Source: Linum tenue
Taxonomy: Eukaryota > Streptophyta > Magnoliopsida > Malpighiales > Linaceae
Direction: 5' to 3'
Length of the DNA stretch: 64,000 nucleotides
NCBI GenBank assembly: GCA_946122785.1
Contig: CAMGYJ010000011.1
Location: 20,213,007 to 20,277,006, forward strand
Shown here: in pieces, positions 34,143-50,604 of the stretch
How the letters are laid out: each line of letters starts with the position of its first letter
Numbering within the stretch: the stretch's first letter is position 1
Notes under the pieces: model-generated
The model's input: only the letters and a program-made list of their open reading frames with translations
Databases searched by the model: none
Told to the model about the DNA's origin: nothing
Program-made: the position numbers and the translations under genes

Positions 34143-35885
34143 CTGCAGAAAGAACCCCTCATGACGGGCGGATACCACTACTATCTATTGCTATCACAAG
34201 TATTGTGGGTTATACTCAGAACCACATTGTTCTTGTTTGCTCCTCCTTTATATGAACTTGGATTGTATTGAGATGGTCTCCTGTTTGTTTGGTTTTTGTG
34301 ATGATACATCTCTAATAGGTAGATTTGCCCTTCCAGTTACTTTGCATATGAAATAAATGTTTTCATTGTGCAACCTATTGCCTTGATGTTGCCCACAACC
34401 GAGTTCTCCAGTTCTCCTTTCGATTCTTCCCTCTGGCCTAAAAAAAGACTTGACTTTCATCACTCTACAAAATATAATCGACACCCACATAGAATCCTTT
34501 GTAGAGATTGCTTTCACTATGAGCGAATCTAAATGTGTTCCTGCGGTAAAGGCCCTTGAGAGGAAACTCCAGCAGTTGACAAACCCATAAAATTGCCAAC
34601 ATAAAGAAGCCATCCACAGCCGACCCTGACCCAGAAATCGCTCACCCAAGAAGCTACACACCCGTCGGCGGCCACCATGTCAATCGAACTAGGTAACTTG
34701 ATCGAGAACAATGCAATCGGGCCGGCCGCTTCCACTATTGCATCATCGTCCAACCCGCTTCCTATTATATTAGGATCCTACGCAGATCTAGTCAGGGTTG
34801 TGGGAGACTCAGAGAACAGGGGAGTGATCGATTCTGGGAATTTGGTTTGGAGGTTGTCACCTTCCATGGCGTGTCCTTCTGTGGTTGGGTGGATGGTTCC
34901 GCTAGTGAATCAGGGAGACGTGTGCAGGCGACGGTGAGTAGAAGGAACGGTGGTGGTTTGCAGGAGGGAGTATCGCCGCAAAGAGTGTCGGAGAGGAGGT
35001 CGGTGGTGATAAGGAGTTTTAAGATTTTATTTATTTTATTTTGGTTTTGATTAATAAAGGACAATTTGGTAAGTTGACGTTTTAAGTTAGGGCAATAATA
35101 GTAAAACTAGGGCGACGTTTAGCCCTTCAGAAATAAATATGATGAGTCATCGCTCTCTTACTCGTTCGTTTCTCCCTCCTTGCTATTGGGCCTTAATGGG
35201 CTTGTTGCTTGGGCAGCCGGCAAGACCATCCAATTTTAATTGTGGGGAGTGGAATATATCCTAGAAAGGTCCAAACCCGTTTCTTTCATTTTCAGATTTT
35301 CTTCCACCGTCAGTTCATGTGAAGACGACGAAGGGTGGCCGCGGAGTGCCAGCCAGCCACCGTCACCGGCAGGAACATTGAATCACAAGCTGTCATTTTC
35401 TTCCATCACTTGCTCTGCTTGCATCAACAACCATTAAGCGCGTGGATGATTTGTCCAAAAAAGAAGGAAAACAAGATTATTTTAACTCTTCCTGTTCCTT
35501 TTATTTGTTTCAATTCCTTTTCCTTTCCGGTACTAGTTAAATTTGATTTACAATTTATTGAATAAAAAAATTTGTCAACCATTCTTAATTACTTATCTGC
35601 CAACCATATTTGTTTTATGTATGTAGTCAATGAAAATTTCTTTCTTGTTTCCCCAATCAGTTGACCCCCTTCTAAGTTCTAACTCCATTTGTTTCTCACA
35701 AAATTGGTTGTCCGTCGATACTAATGGCTCGATCCTCGTCAAGAGATTAACAGTAATCAATGTCATAACTAGAATGAAAATCAAAGCAACAAATAAGATG
35801 TACCGAAAAGGGTTAGAAGTTAGGTTTCGAGTTGCAAATGAATGATTAAATGATTCATTGCCAATCCTCGAATATGATTCTAGAC
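34143..35885. other. Unassigned stretch after the hydrolase pseudogene
   Basis: The first ~200 bp would be the 3' UTR of the pseudogene. Open stretches at 34677-34937 (plus) and 35064-34792 (minus) overlap each other, and neither shows a recognisable domain. The DNA from 35100 to 35885 is AT-rich and unassigned. Confidence 0.4.
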
Positions 35886-35890
35886 ACTCA

Positions 35891-36355
35891 TGTAAGATAA
35901 CTTTTAGTGCAGGAGAGTTATCTCATCCTTAATATGATCTATTATGCAACCCATGAGTTATGAAAGGAATAGGAGTGTTACATTTGATTCAATTGGTTAT
36001 AAGAATAAGGAGTTATCAAAGATTAATAACTCCAAAGAGTTATGTTCCTAATGTAACTCTTCCATGATGGATGGTTGAGATGAAGTGTAAAGATAAAACT
36101 TAATAGGAATTTTGGTCCTCTCTCCACCTATAAATTGTATGCTTTGGACCATCACAATAGCATATCATAAGAAACACATATATCAAGTGACTTATGGGCT
36201 AGGAGAGAGAATCCCAAAATTCAACATTGCTACTTCTTCGTAAGCTCTCTCTCAATCACCATGGAAGGAGGTATTCTTCTAATCTCTTTTCTATTTCATG
36301 TGATTATCATGTTGTTCTATCGATCTTAGGGTTTCATGTAAATTCAAGGTTTACA
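35891..36355 (+). repeat. 5' LTR of Copia 3
   Basis: 465 bp, TG..CA, matches 41574-42036. Confidence 0.92.
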
Positions 36356-36357
36356 TG

Positions 36358-36369
36358 TGGTATCAGAGC
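36358..36369 (+). other. Primer-binding site of Copia 3
   Basis: TGGTATCAGAGC, two bases after the LTR; complementary to initiator tRNA-Met. Confidence 0.9.
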
Positions 36370-36692
36370 TTAGGTTATGAATAACATGACAATCCTTGAA
36401 TTACGATATATACAATTTAGGAGAAACATCTTTCCAAAGCTCAATTGTTATTGACAATTTTTTTTTACCCACACGTCTTTTACATACATTTCATGATTTT
36501 GTATGTATATTAGAGACATGTATTATGATAAATATAGTTTTTTTGGCTTAACAATAATAAAGGAGTAATGTATAATGAAAACGAAGAAAATCCACAAATT
36601 TCTTGTATTTTTTTGTCTAAAGTTGATATATTACTCAATTTTTTTAGCTAATAATTACGGCTATAATGATATTATTGAGAATATATATATAT

Positions 36693-37097
36693 GGTGAGTT
36701 CTACGGTACCCCGGGTGAAATCCGGGGTACCGCATACCCTGAGTATGAAAACGCTATCTAGACCTCGAATTAGCAGGGTTTTTGGGCATGATACTATACC
36801 CTAACCCTTAATGAGTGAACCCTAGGTCCTAATTATCTAAATTATAAACTATAAACTCTAAGATGGTGCATTGATTTTTTTGCCTATATTTGGACGAATC
36901 ATAACCGTCGATTATTATTTCTAACTAAATTGATCTTGGGGTATAAGATTAAGTGAATTAAGACCTATATTTTGATCTTTATGGATTAGAGTATAGTATC
37001 ATGTCCGAAAGATCAGTCAATTCGAGGTCTAGATAACGTTTTTTTACTCAAGGTATGCGGTGCCCCGGATTTTACCCGGGGTACCGTAGAACTCACC
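36693..37097. mobile_element. Module C3: 405-bp C-family hairpin MITE in (TA)n
   Basis: End-to-end match to C1 and C2 (GGTGAGTTCTACGGTACCCC and the inverted same end), flanked by (AT)n at 36681-36692 and 37098-37114. It sits in the untranslated leader of Copia 3, far from the main cluster. Confidence 0.88.
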
Positions 37098-37189
37098 ATA
37101 TATATATATATATAGTGATAACTCACAGGTACACTATAATTTTATTTCATATATTCTCAAACTTTATATGTGTTGTTCATGTATTGTAA

Positions 37190-40100
37190 ATGTCTCATTT
37201 AAATATATTATATCTCTATAATTGCAGCAATGTTTCCAAAGCATTTGTCATCTTCTGTCTCATATGTTCCAAACTAGCTTCTCAGAATGGAAAGAGAATG
37301 TTGAATTCACCTTGGGAGTACTTGATTTGGATATGGCTCTTACCATTGACAAGCCACCTTCTATTACCAATACAAGTACGGATGATGAAAAGACTCTCTT
37401 TAAAGCTTGGGAGAAGTCTGACAGATTGAGTGTTTATGTTTTTACGTATGACAATTGCTAGCAACATCAAAACCTCCCTACCTGTTCCAACAACTGCTAA
37501 AGAATACTTAAAAGCAATAGAAGAACGATTTAAGACTGCAGACAAATCCCTTGCATGGAAACTTATGGCAGATCTTACAACTATGAAATTTGATGGCACA
37601 CGCTCGATGCATGATCATTGTATTGAGATGACGAACCTTGCTGCAATTCATTCTAAATTCATTACCTCCTCAGTATGGACCTTTCCAAATTCATTACAAT
37701 GCCATTAAGGAGAAGTAGACAGTAAATGAATTGGCAAGTAAATTGATCCAAGAGGAGAGTAGGTTGAAACAACTAGGTATTAAGGTTGCACATCTTATCC
37801 AAGGAGCTGGATCTAAAGCTGGGAACATGCACAACTTAAGCCATAAAAGAGCACTGCCTAAGCCAAATGACATCAATAAACCAAATGAGAAGAAAAGAAA
37901 GAAGGATGACTTGTGCAAATTTTGCAAGAAATCTGGACATTTTCAAAAAGATTGTTGGAAACGAAAGGAATGGTTCGAAAAGAAAGGTAACCCAATGGGT
38001 TCCGTAACCTTTTTCGAAACAAACTTTTCTTATGTTCCTTCTCATACTTGGTGGATTGATTCCAGTGCTAATGTTCATGTTTCAAACTCTATACAGGGAT
38101 TCATTATGACCCAAACCATAAACCCAAGTGAAAACTTCTTATTCATGGGAAATCGTGACAAAGTACCAGTTGAAGCGATTGGCACTTATCGTCTAAAATT
38201 AGATAGTGGATTTGAGTTAGATTTATTTCAGACTCTTTATGTTCCAACTATTTCCCGGAATTTAGTTTCGGTAGTAAGCTTGATGTTTGTGGTTTTAAAG
38301 TTAATCATGGAGATGGTTGTTTCAATTTATTTTTAAATTCTAGCCATATTGGTTCTGGAATTTTAATTCATGGACTTTATAGATTTAATCTTGCTAGTCA
38401 AATTTCAGAGACCCATCTCACCCTGCGTACCAATGACAAATCAAAATGTGAATCATTAAAATGTGATTCATATTACTTGTGGCATAAAAGGTTGGGTCAC
38501 ATTTCCAGTGAACGAGTAAAACGATTAGTAAAAGATGGAATTCTTCCAGATATTAATGTTACCAATCATGAAGTATGTGTGGATTGTATTAAAGGAAAAC
38601 AAACAAAACACACAAAGAAAGGAGCCATAAGAAGTACACAGCTTCTTGAAATAATACATACAGATATTTGTGGACCTTTTGACATTCCAAGTTTTGGTGG
38701 TGAAAAATATTTCATCACTTTTATCGATGATTTCTCACGATATTGTTATCTCTATTTATTGCATGACAAATCTCAGTCGGTGGAAGTTGTCCAAACTTTC
38801 ATAACTGAAGTTGAAAGACAATTAGATAGAAAAGTGAAAATCATAAGGTCAGATAGAGGTGGTGAATATTATGGAAGGTATGATGAAACAGGACAACATC
38901 CTGGACCTTTTGCACGACTTCTACAAAAACTTGGAATTGTAGCCCAATACACAATGCATGGTTCTCCATGGCAAAATGGTGTAGCTGAAAGGTGAAATCG
39001 TACATATATGGAAATGGTTAGATCAATGATGAGTCATGCTGACTTACCAAAATCATTGTGGACATATGCCTTACGCACAGTTGTTTACATTTTAAATCGG
39101 GTTCCTAGTAAGGCAGTTCCAAAGACTCCTTTTGAACTGTGGAAAGGTTGGAAACCTAGTTTAAAACCCAGTTGAGGCACGAATTTACAACCCACATGAA
39201 AAGAAATTGGACTTCAGAACGATTAGTGGCTATTTTATTGGCTACCCAGAGAAGTCCAAAGGATATATTATCTATTGTCCTAACCATAGTACGAGAATAG
39301 TTGAAACCGGAATTGTTAGATTCTATGAGAATGGCAAAACTAATGGGAGTGAAAAAGTACAAGATGTGAACATTCAGGAAGTAAGGGTACCGATCACTTT
39401 ATCTTTACCCCTAATTCCAAGTATAGTTGAGAATGTTCCAGTTGTCGAACACTCAACTAATGATTCACAATCCCATAATGAGATTCTAGCCAATAATGAT
39501 CATATGGGTAAAACACCTGAGGAACCAGAATTAAGGAGATCAACTCATGAGAGGAGATCGTCTATTTCCGAGGAATATTGGCTTTACCATGTGAAATCTA
39601 ATATTTGAATTCTTAAAGACCCGATTTCATACAAACAAGCTATTAACGATATTAATTCCAATAGTTGGAACAATGCCATGAAGGATGAAATGAAATCTAT
39701 GGTAAAAAATGAAGTTTGGGATGTCGTTCCTTTGCCTCCAGGACACAAGGTGGTAGGAAATAAATGGGTTATAAGACCAAATATGACCAAAATGGTAGTA
39801 TTGAACGACGTAAAGCTAGACTTGTAGCCAAAGGTTTTAATCAGAAAGAAGGTATTGACTATACAGAGACCTTTTCCCCTGTGTCCAGAAAAGAGTCTTT
39901 GAGAATTATTTTGGCACTCGTAGCACATTATGATCTTGAGTTACATCAAATGGATGTTAAAACCGGCTTTCTTAATGGAGACTTGGACGAAGAAGTATAT
40001 ATGCCTCAACCTGAAGGCTTCGTAATTGAAGGTCAGGAAGACATGGTCTGCAAACTTAAGAAATCAATATATGGACTGAAACAAGCTTCTAGACAATGGT

Positions 40101-41191
40101 ATCTCAAATTCTATGAAACTATTACGAAATTTGGTTTCAAAGAAAATATTGTTGATCCATGTGTATACCTCAAGATTAGTGGGAGTAAGTTCATATTTTT
40201 GATACTGTATATTGATGATATCTTATTAGCCAGTAGCGATCTTGGCCTTCTACATGAGACCAAGAGCTAACTGTCTAAGAACTTTGACATGAAAGATATG
40301 GATGAAGCATCCTATGTGATAGGAATAGAATTATTCCGTGATAGATCACTCGGAATTTTCAGGATGTCTCAGAAAGCATATATTGATAAGGTTCTGGAAA
40401 TGTATGACATGATGACATGTTCTTCTAGTGTTGTTCCCTTGAACAAAGGAGATAAACTTGATCTTGACCAATGTCCTAAAAATGATTTGGAACGTAAGGA
40501 AATGGAAAACTATCCTTATGCCTCACTGGTCGGGAGTTTGATGTATGCACAAGTTTGCACTAGGCCAGACATTAGTCATGCAGTAGGCATGTTGGGAAGG
40601 TTTCAAAGCTATCCAGGACTCGCTAATTGAAGAGCTGCAAAGAAAGTATTGAGATATTTGAAGGGAACAAGAAATCACATGCTCACATATAAGAAGTCAA
40701 CACATCTACAGATGGTTGGATTTTCTAATTCAGATTTTGGTGGATGTCCCGACACTAGACATTGCACTCTTGGTTACGTTTATACCTTAGCTAAAGGTGC
40801 AATATCATGGAAAAGCCAAAAATCTAAGATGATATACACATCCACTATGGAAGCCGAATATGTAGCATGTTATGAGGATGCAAATCAAGGTTCTTGATTG
40901 CGAAATTTTGTGTCACAATTTGGGCCTTTGAGTTTTATCTCCAAGCCTCTAACTATATATTGTGATAATAAGGCTGCCATTCAATTTTCTAAGCATGATA
41001 GGATATCTAAGGGATCAAAACACATGGACCTTAAATATCTATCATTGAAACAAGATGTTAGGCAAGGAAAATTTGTCATTGAGCATTTAGGCACTGATGA
41101 AATGGTTGCGGATATATTTACTAAAGGACTCCCTCCAAAGTCTTTTAAGAAACATACTAATAGTATGTGTCTTGAGGATAGTTTCCAGTAA
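37190..41191 (+). pseudogene. Copia 3 gag-pol, recognisable along its length but with stops
   Basis: Gag lies at 37222-37708 and continues from 37731, with zinc knuckle CKFCKKSGHFQKDCW. The protease is WWIDSSANVHVSN, where the usual Gly after Asp-Ser is Ser. Integrase at 38477-38995 has WHKRLGHISSERVKRL and IDDFSRYCYLYLL. 39207-39608 is the integrase C-terminal part and linker. RT at 39764-40270 has [24 protein letters not shown] and [10 protein letters not shown]. RNase H at 40649-41191 has TSTMEAEYVACY and ADIFTKGLP. In-frame stops occur at about 38993, 40268, 40628 and 40895, and frame changes lie near 37700, 38280, 39170 and 39765. It therefore cannot make its own proteins. Confidence 0.9.
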
Positions 41192-41573
41192 ATTTCCGTT
41201 GTATGTTTTGACTATAATTGAAATTTTCTTTTGCCATAGAGCTCATAAATGGAACTATACATCATGTCTATTCTGTTCTCCATTGTGTACACATATTGTT
41301 ATGGATGTATGATAAAGAATTCGTCTTTTCAAAGACATCATGAGACCATTATGAAAACTCTTAATAACGGTCTGGTTGTGATAGTTGTTGATGTCGTGGT
41401 ACATGGAAGGAATTAAGGTTGTTAACTTATGACCGCCATGACTCTCATTATCAACTAGATCAATTAAGACACTTATGATAACCAACTAAAGATAACAAAC
41501 TTAACAACTTATGCGCGCCTTATGATTTCCTATAAGCAACAACACGGGTATTCATAACGATCAAGTGGGAGAC

Positions 41574-42036
41574 TGAAGATAACTTTTAGTGCAAGAGAGT
41601 TATCTCATCCTTAATATGATCTATTTATGAGACCCATGAGTTATGAAAGGAATAGGAGTGTTACATTTGATTCAATTGGTTATAAGAATAAGGAGCTATC
41701 AAAGATTAATAACTCCAAAGAATTATGTTCCTATTGTAACTCTTCCATGATGGATGGTTGAGATGAAGTGTAAAGATAAAACTTAATAGGAATTTTGGTC
41801 CTCTCTCCACCTATAAATTGTATGCTTTGGACCATCACAATAGCATATCATAAGAAACACATATATCAAGTGACTTATAGGCTAGGAGAGAGAATCCCAA
41901 AATTCAACATTGCTACTTCTTCATAAGCTCTCTCAATCACCATGGAAGGAGGCATTCTTCTAATCTCTTTTCTATTTCATGTGATTATCATGTTGTTCTA
42001 TCGATCTTAGGGTTTCATGTAAATTCAAGGTTTACA
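41574..42036 (+). repeat. 3' LTR of Copia 3
   Basis: 463 bp, preceded by the purine tract AAGTGGGAGA. Confidence 0.92.
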
Positions 42037-42041
42037 ACTCA

Positions 42042-43019
42042 TTCTTTTTGCTTTCGTTTGGTCGTTTGGATGCTTGACGAGATGTAAATGGAACCATTCT
42101 AATGTCTTTCATGTTCTTAAAGAAAGCAATCAAGTCGTCACGAAATATTTTATTTAATAATAGTTGTTATCTAGTCTTTACTTCAATAATTCATCATATC
42201 CAAACCCAAAAAATGTCACTGAACTGAAAATTAAATGACATATTGTATACTATGCTAATCATGAAAACGAACAGATAGTGAGTGAGCACTAGTCCACTAC
42301 TGTTATTCTGTTAACGACATTGTATCCATCTTCTTCACTGCAATTATGGAGAAATTAACTTTTTTCCCGCTGCCATTTTCCTTGCAGAATAACACTTGCC
42401 AAGAAGATAAAATCTTTACAAATATGAACCCAAGTAAGTAATAACCAAAGTGCATGAATAAACTAAACTTAATGAAGTCATGTTAGCTGGTGAGGGTGTG
42501 TGTTGCTTGATCTTGCTACGCTGCTCACATGCCAATCTATGATAACGTTCTCACTCGTAGTCGCAGGGGTGTGCGATTGTTTGTGTTGAATGCTCTGTAA
42601 ACGTTCGATCTATGCAGTAATAATTTTGTAAATAAAATGACATTGTGTCAATCTTACGGTTGCGGAGTGCCCAACGCACAATCTGAAGGATACATACCCT
42701 CTTTGTAAACACCTGCGGTGTGCAACGGTGCATTCCTCACAAAACCAAATCGATATTTGAATCGGACCATATCAAACCGAATATATGCAATCCAGTTCTT
42801 TTCTCCATAAGAACCAGACCGAATGTAATATGGTCTGATCGTTGAGTTCTACAATTTCTCTTCCTATTGAATCGCAATTCACATGGTCTGCTTTGATTTG
42901 TATTTAGCAATAGACCGAATCATTGCATATCCATATGATAATTAACCATGTGTTATAATTTATAAAGGGCTGGAAAATTGGCTATAAGGGGACTAATTAA
43001 CCCATAGGTCATATTGAAA
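42042..43019. other. Unassigned stretch
   Basis: No coding domain is seen. 42740-42960 is rich in GAACCGG/CGAAT-like words (AAACCGAAT, AGACCGAAT), a composition seen in some hAT-type MITE interiors, but no ends could be placed. Confidence 0.35.
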
Positions 43020-43027
43020 AACAAATC

Positions 43028-43790
43028 TACGGGTGCGCAATGGGACGGGACTAGGTACCCGTCCCGTTTGAAATGGGTACCCAATCCCATTTGGAGAGTA
43101 AACTCCATCTCATGTCACAAACCCATACGGGTTAATAGGTACCCATTACCCGTATGGAACGGATAACGGGTACACGCGGGTACCCACCAAATCAACAATC
43201 TTGTGATTGAAAAATTGATAGGTATTCACTTCTAATTTATATTATATATTGGACTTTTATGGTTGTGATTCTATTTACACTGGTTTCGCTCGAAACATAT
43301 TCATTGACAGAGTGCTCAACTGGGTGATCCCTCTGCTTTCCCCTTTGCTTGGCTTGCCTTTGCTCTGCTAACTGCAACATCGCGTTGAATGAAATCAACA
43401 TGTATTTATTGTTAATGGCCAGTTGGCCACACACCATGAAAAGACTGTTTTTCTTTGTTTTGGGTTTTAGTACACGAGGCAGCAGCTTGTTGATTAATGA
43501 GGAAGGGAGAAATGAGATGGGGACGGGTAATTTGAGACGACGTCTTTTAGCAAAGGGCTGGGTTTATTATGGGATTCGTCAAATGATACATGGGTTACTA
43601 TATATGGTGGATAGTACGGGTACTCGTAATATCCAAACGGGTATTAACGGGTTATCCGTCGGGTACTATTTTGGAACTTCTTGATTCAAAGTCCCATCAC
43701 GTAAAAAAAATTACGGGTATTTGGATACCCGTAACCTTTAAAAAATGAGATGGGTATACCCAAATACCCGTTTCCTGTTGTCCACCCCTA
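43028..43790. mobile_element. hAT-type non-autonomous element, 763 bp
   Basis: The left tip TACGGGTGCGCAA and the inverted right tip TAGGGGTGGACAA form a short TIR. A perfect 8-bp duplication AACAAATC flanks it (43020-43027 and 43791-43798), the hAT signature. The subterminal zones are filled with GGGTACCCG and CGGGTA words in both orientations. A plus-strand open stretch (43349-43684) has no transposase motif. Confidence 0.88.
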
Positions 43791-43799
43791 AACAAATCA

Positions 43800-45170
43800 A
43801 CCTTGTCCTACTTTCCGTCCTAGTCCTCTGCATTAAAATGGAATGGATAATCAATCAAGTCTCAATCCACAATAGAATCCATATTATTGAATATGGAAAG
43901 TGGGTTTTACCTATATAGCCCCTTTGCCGGTGCTACGTAGAAATGTAGCAGAAATGAAATAATCCTTTCCCAAATCACCAAAAAACAAAAGAAAAAGAAA
44001 AGCTATGTGAAGGGCACATGCATATAAGATGATGAGAATTTGAGAGCCTCTTCTCCATAATAATCCTCTCTTTCTTCGGGCCAGTGATCTGTAAAATGCT
44101 TCTTTGTGTTTTCTGCATCCTTCAATTGATTCGGTCCAGTCCGGTACGGTTAAATTGACCCAAATTGATCCAGTCCAGTCCGGTCTTTTTGAAAATATAA
44201 GGACCAAAGATTGGATTGGATACAGACCTTTCTTGACCCGGCTGGTCCCAATTCGGTCTTGATTTTATACTGAGCTTGTGGGGATTTGAGTGGCCTAAGG
44301 CCTGAAAGGGTGAGAAGTTGGTTAAGTTTTGTACTAAGTGCAATGGTTTGTGACCATTTATGCAAATTACCTTAAGTTTTGGGTGTTGAGTTCTCTTATC
44401 CGGTCTTTATCCAGTTTTCTATCCGCTCCCGAACGGTTTTTTTATCTCAAATCTAAGCCCAAGATTGGATTAGATTGTTTACTATCCGGTCCGGTTTCGG
44501 TAAAACTAAAAAACCCAGACCAAATAGCCAGCCCTAGATTTGACATAAAATTAGATGGACCACTTCGAGTTAATTGGTTTACTATTTTAATTAAAAAATA
44601 TTTTAACGCTTACTAAGACCAACTAACCTCAATTATTAATTTTATTTATGCTTTTTTTTTGTTTCCCAGCCTCCTCATCCACTTTATGTGGCCACTAAAG
44701 TGTGGCCACTACAGATTACCCCATGATTACTAACTTGAATTTATTAAAAATAATTATGATTGTTTTGTGGGATTGTTTGAATGATTTGTTAGAACTTTTG
44801 GTGATGGATGATAAGCATTTGAAATTGTTTACAATCGGTATTAATTCCTAAATTACTGTATTATATATGTCTATGTTATAGCTCATGAACAATTCGATCA
44901 AATTAATGAACAGGTTTATAACAGTTAACCGTTGCACCATAAACCACTAATTTCTTCAATTCAATTTTTGATTTGGTTATGAAAACTGGCCTTACTTTTC
45001 AAATCCAATAAGCAAATTACATATTGGAGTTCAACAATGAGATCTTCTTGCTTTTGCTCATTCCCACCAGTCTTCAGTTCGGATTGCAGGCTGCAACTCG
45101 GGGCTTTATCACTTGAGTGGATAGGCGATTGGTTTGGGAACCGTTGTCATTTCCTATATGATAAATAATT
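43800..45170. other. Unassigned stretch with a possible further MITE
   Basis: 44120-44540 has CCGGTCC/GGTCCAG words in both orientations, like a decayed hAT-type MITE, but the ends are unclear. No gene is recognised. Confidence 0.35.
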
Positions 45171-45175
45171 ATTGT

Positions 45176-46123
45176 CAAAATACACTTCGATAGCCACAAC
45201 TTTCACGTTTGTGACAGTTATAACCACAACTTATGAAATACACGAAATAACCATAATTTTTATGGTTGTTTAACAAATCTATCCATTTTCGTTACAAACT
45301 TTAACGGTGTTAGATATTTCATCAGTTAGGTTAACGACATGCTAGCTAGGATACCAAATTAACGCACACGTTAGCTACAACTCACCCTCACTTGCCATGT
45401 AGATGCCACGTCATTTACTTTAAAAATATTTTAGGCAAAATACACTTCCATAGTTAAACTTTCACGTTTGTGTCGGTTTAAGCCACAACTTTCACGTTTG
45501 TGACAATTTAAGCCACAACTTTCGAAATATACGAAATAGGCAGAATTTTGATGGTCGTTTGATAAATCTAGCCATTTCGGTTACAAACTTTCGAAATACA
45601 CAAAGCAATTGTGACCCTATCCTCGATTTCTTCTCAGAATTCTGTTTGAGAGGGAAGGCGACGAATCAGGCCAATTGACTACGATGAATCAGCCTTCACC
45701 GAAAACAAGAATAACCGCAGTTGCGACGGTTTCGAGGAATTAGAGGGGGAAATGCACTACAAGCCGCCACATACTTTCTTCCTGACCCATTATCCTCTGT
45801 CGCCACTGGAGTCACCGTCTCCTCTTTCACCACTACCACCGATGCCTTCTTCTTTGCGGCTGTCGTCGAGCTTCTTCCCAGCAACCTTCTTATCCTTTTT
45901 CTCGCCTTTTTTCTACGACTCCACCAAACTTCTAAGGCCTTCTTCTTCAATCTCGCAATTGGGGATCTGAATCGGCGATTTGAGAAATAAGGCATTCTTC
46001 TCCAGTCATACTATTAAGTGACACCATTAAACGGAGGAATGGAAGTGGCTATTTCGTGTATTTTGAAAGTTGTGCCTATAACTGTCACAAACGTCAAAAT
46101 CGTAGCTATGGAAGTGCATTTTG
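45176..46123. mobile_element. Mutator-like non-autonomous element with a GC-rich core
   Basis: The left end CAAAATACACTTCGATAGCC and the inverted right end CAAAATGCACTTCCATAGCT continue as inverted copies for about 80 bp (ACGTTTGTGACAGTTATA, AAATACACGAAATA). A further direct copy of the end lies at 45433-45560, and another inverted one at 46205-46318, so several insertions or rearrangements overlap. The core at 45650-45990 is GC-rich and open on both strands. No target duplication could be confirmed. Confidence 0.65.
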
Positions 46124-46204
46124 TTTTTCTATTATAAATTCACGTGGATTGGTGGGGAAGAAATATAGTCAGCTCAGCATGTCCATCAATCCAGTCCAGC
46201 ATAC

Positions 46205-46318
46205 TGTTAAGTGACACCGTTTAAGAAATGCACTGAAATAACTATTTTATTTATTTCGAAAGTTGTTGCTATCATAAACGTGAAAATGAGTAACTTTTTG
46301 TATTTTACCTTAGTTATT
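46205..46318 (-). repeat. Extra copy of the Mutator-like terminal repeat
   Basis: Contains TTTCGAAAGTTG...ATCATAAACGTGAAAATGA...TGTATTTTACC, an inverted match to the ends of the element at 45176. Confidence 0.6.
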
Positions 46319-46319
46319 T

Positions 46320-47197
46320 GTTTTCCGTTTCAAGGTGAGATTATCCATAATATAATTTTCTCAACCTCACTATTTTCCTCCCTCGTTCCTCTCCGCCACA
46401 AAGAAAGCCTCTTCCCTTTTTTCCTTTCTTCAACTTCGACTCTAAGCTTTACACATATCGTGTTGTTCATCATCACTAGTCACTACTGGCTGGATATTAT
46501 TTTGCTCCCATCTCACACCTTCCTCCCTTTCTTTGTTCTCCGAGATCTAAAAGCTCTCAGCTTTTGTATCCTTCTCACTTGGAACTCTTAAATCATCGAT
46601 ACTTACACTGCATAGGTAGTAGCGATAGTCGCCGCTTCTGTTTCCCCTAAAAAGCTTTTTAGTTCTGCCGTTGCTTCTCTTCGTATACCCACTTCTAACT
46701 TGATCTATTAATCGATTGGATTCTCTCATTCTACTCGCCATTTGTTTCCTTCTTCAATTGGCCGCAAGCTCTTGTGCCCTTGTTTACTTACTCTCTTTCG
46801 TCTCTTCTGTCTTGTTCCTTCTGTTGTTTCGGTGCCAGATATTCAGGGGTGAGTTGCCCTTTTCCCGATTCGGGAACTTGTTGGGATTACCTAATTTCTT
46901 TTCCGCGCGGAATTGATTTCCCTGATCTTGCTTTGCTAGTTGGATTCGATTTGGCTTCTAAGGAAGTTCTAGGCTTTGTTTTGCTGGGATTCCATTTCAG
47001 ATTTTGCTGGGTGGTGGCTGATCTGGTGCCTAAGTCTAATCCTGTGAAGTTTTGGCTATCTGGGTTCTTCTTCTCTACTGGTCAAATTGCACTCGGGAGC
47101 TTTCAGTACCTCTGTAAGACACTGCGGTTTGTGGGTGGAGGCAGACTCTCGCTTGATACAGAATTTTGGGGAAGATTAATGCGTTGTTGGTGTTGAG
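46320..47197 (+). promoter_or_regulatory. Promoter and 5' UTR region of the MAP kinase gene
   Basis: This stretch lies between the last repeat and the kinase start codon. It is CT-rich at 46370-46520 and 46740-46820, as plant 5' UTRs often are. An open stretch at 46774-47196 is Phe/Leu/Ser-rich without a domain and is best read as leader. A 5' UTR intron beginning at a GGTGAG near 46850 is possible but unproven. Confidence 0.4.

Positions 47198-50604
<3,407 letters not shown>

Larger units (their letters stand above)
35891..42036 (+). mobile_element. Ty1/copia element 3, plus strand
   Basis: LTRs at 35891-36355 (465 bp) and 41574-42036 (463 bp) differ by only about a dozen positions by eye. 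They end GGTTTACA and are flanked by a perfect ACTCA duplication (35886-35890 and 42037-42041). A primer site follows the 5' LTR, and a purine tract (AAGTGGGAGA) precedes the 3' LTR. Gag-pol is recognisable throughout but carries several stops. The leader holds a (TA)n-targeted C-family MITE. Confidence 0.93.

Noticed and set aside
34677..35064. Overlapping ORFs on both strands after the hydrolase pseudogene
   Set aside because: No recognisable domain in either; mutual overlap suggests chance or captured debris.
46774..47196. 140-residue ORF just before the MAP kinase start
   Set aside because: No domain, CT-rich leader composition, and the kinase start MQPDQRKK is well supported by family similarity.
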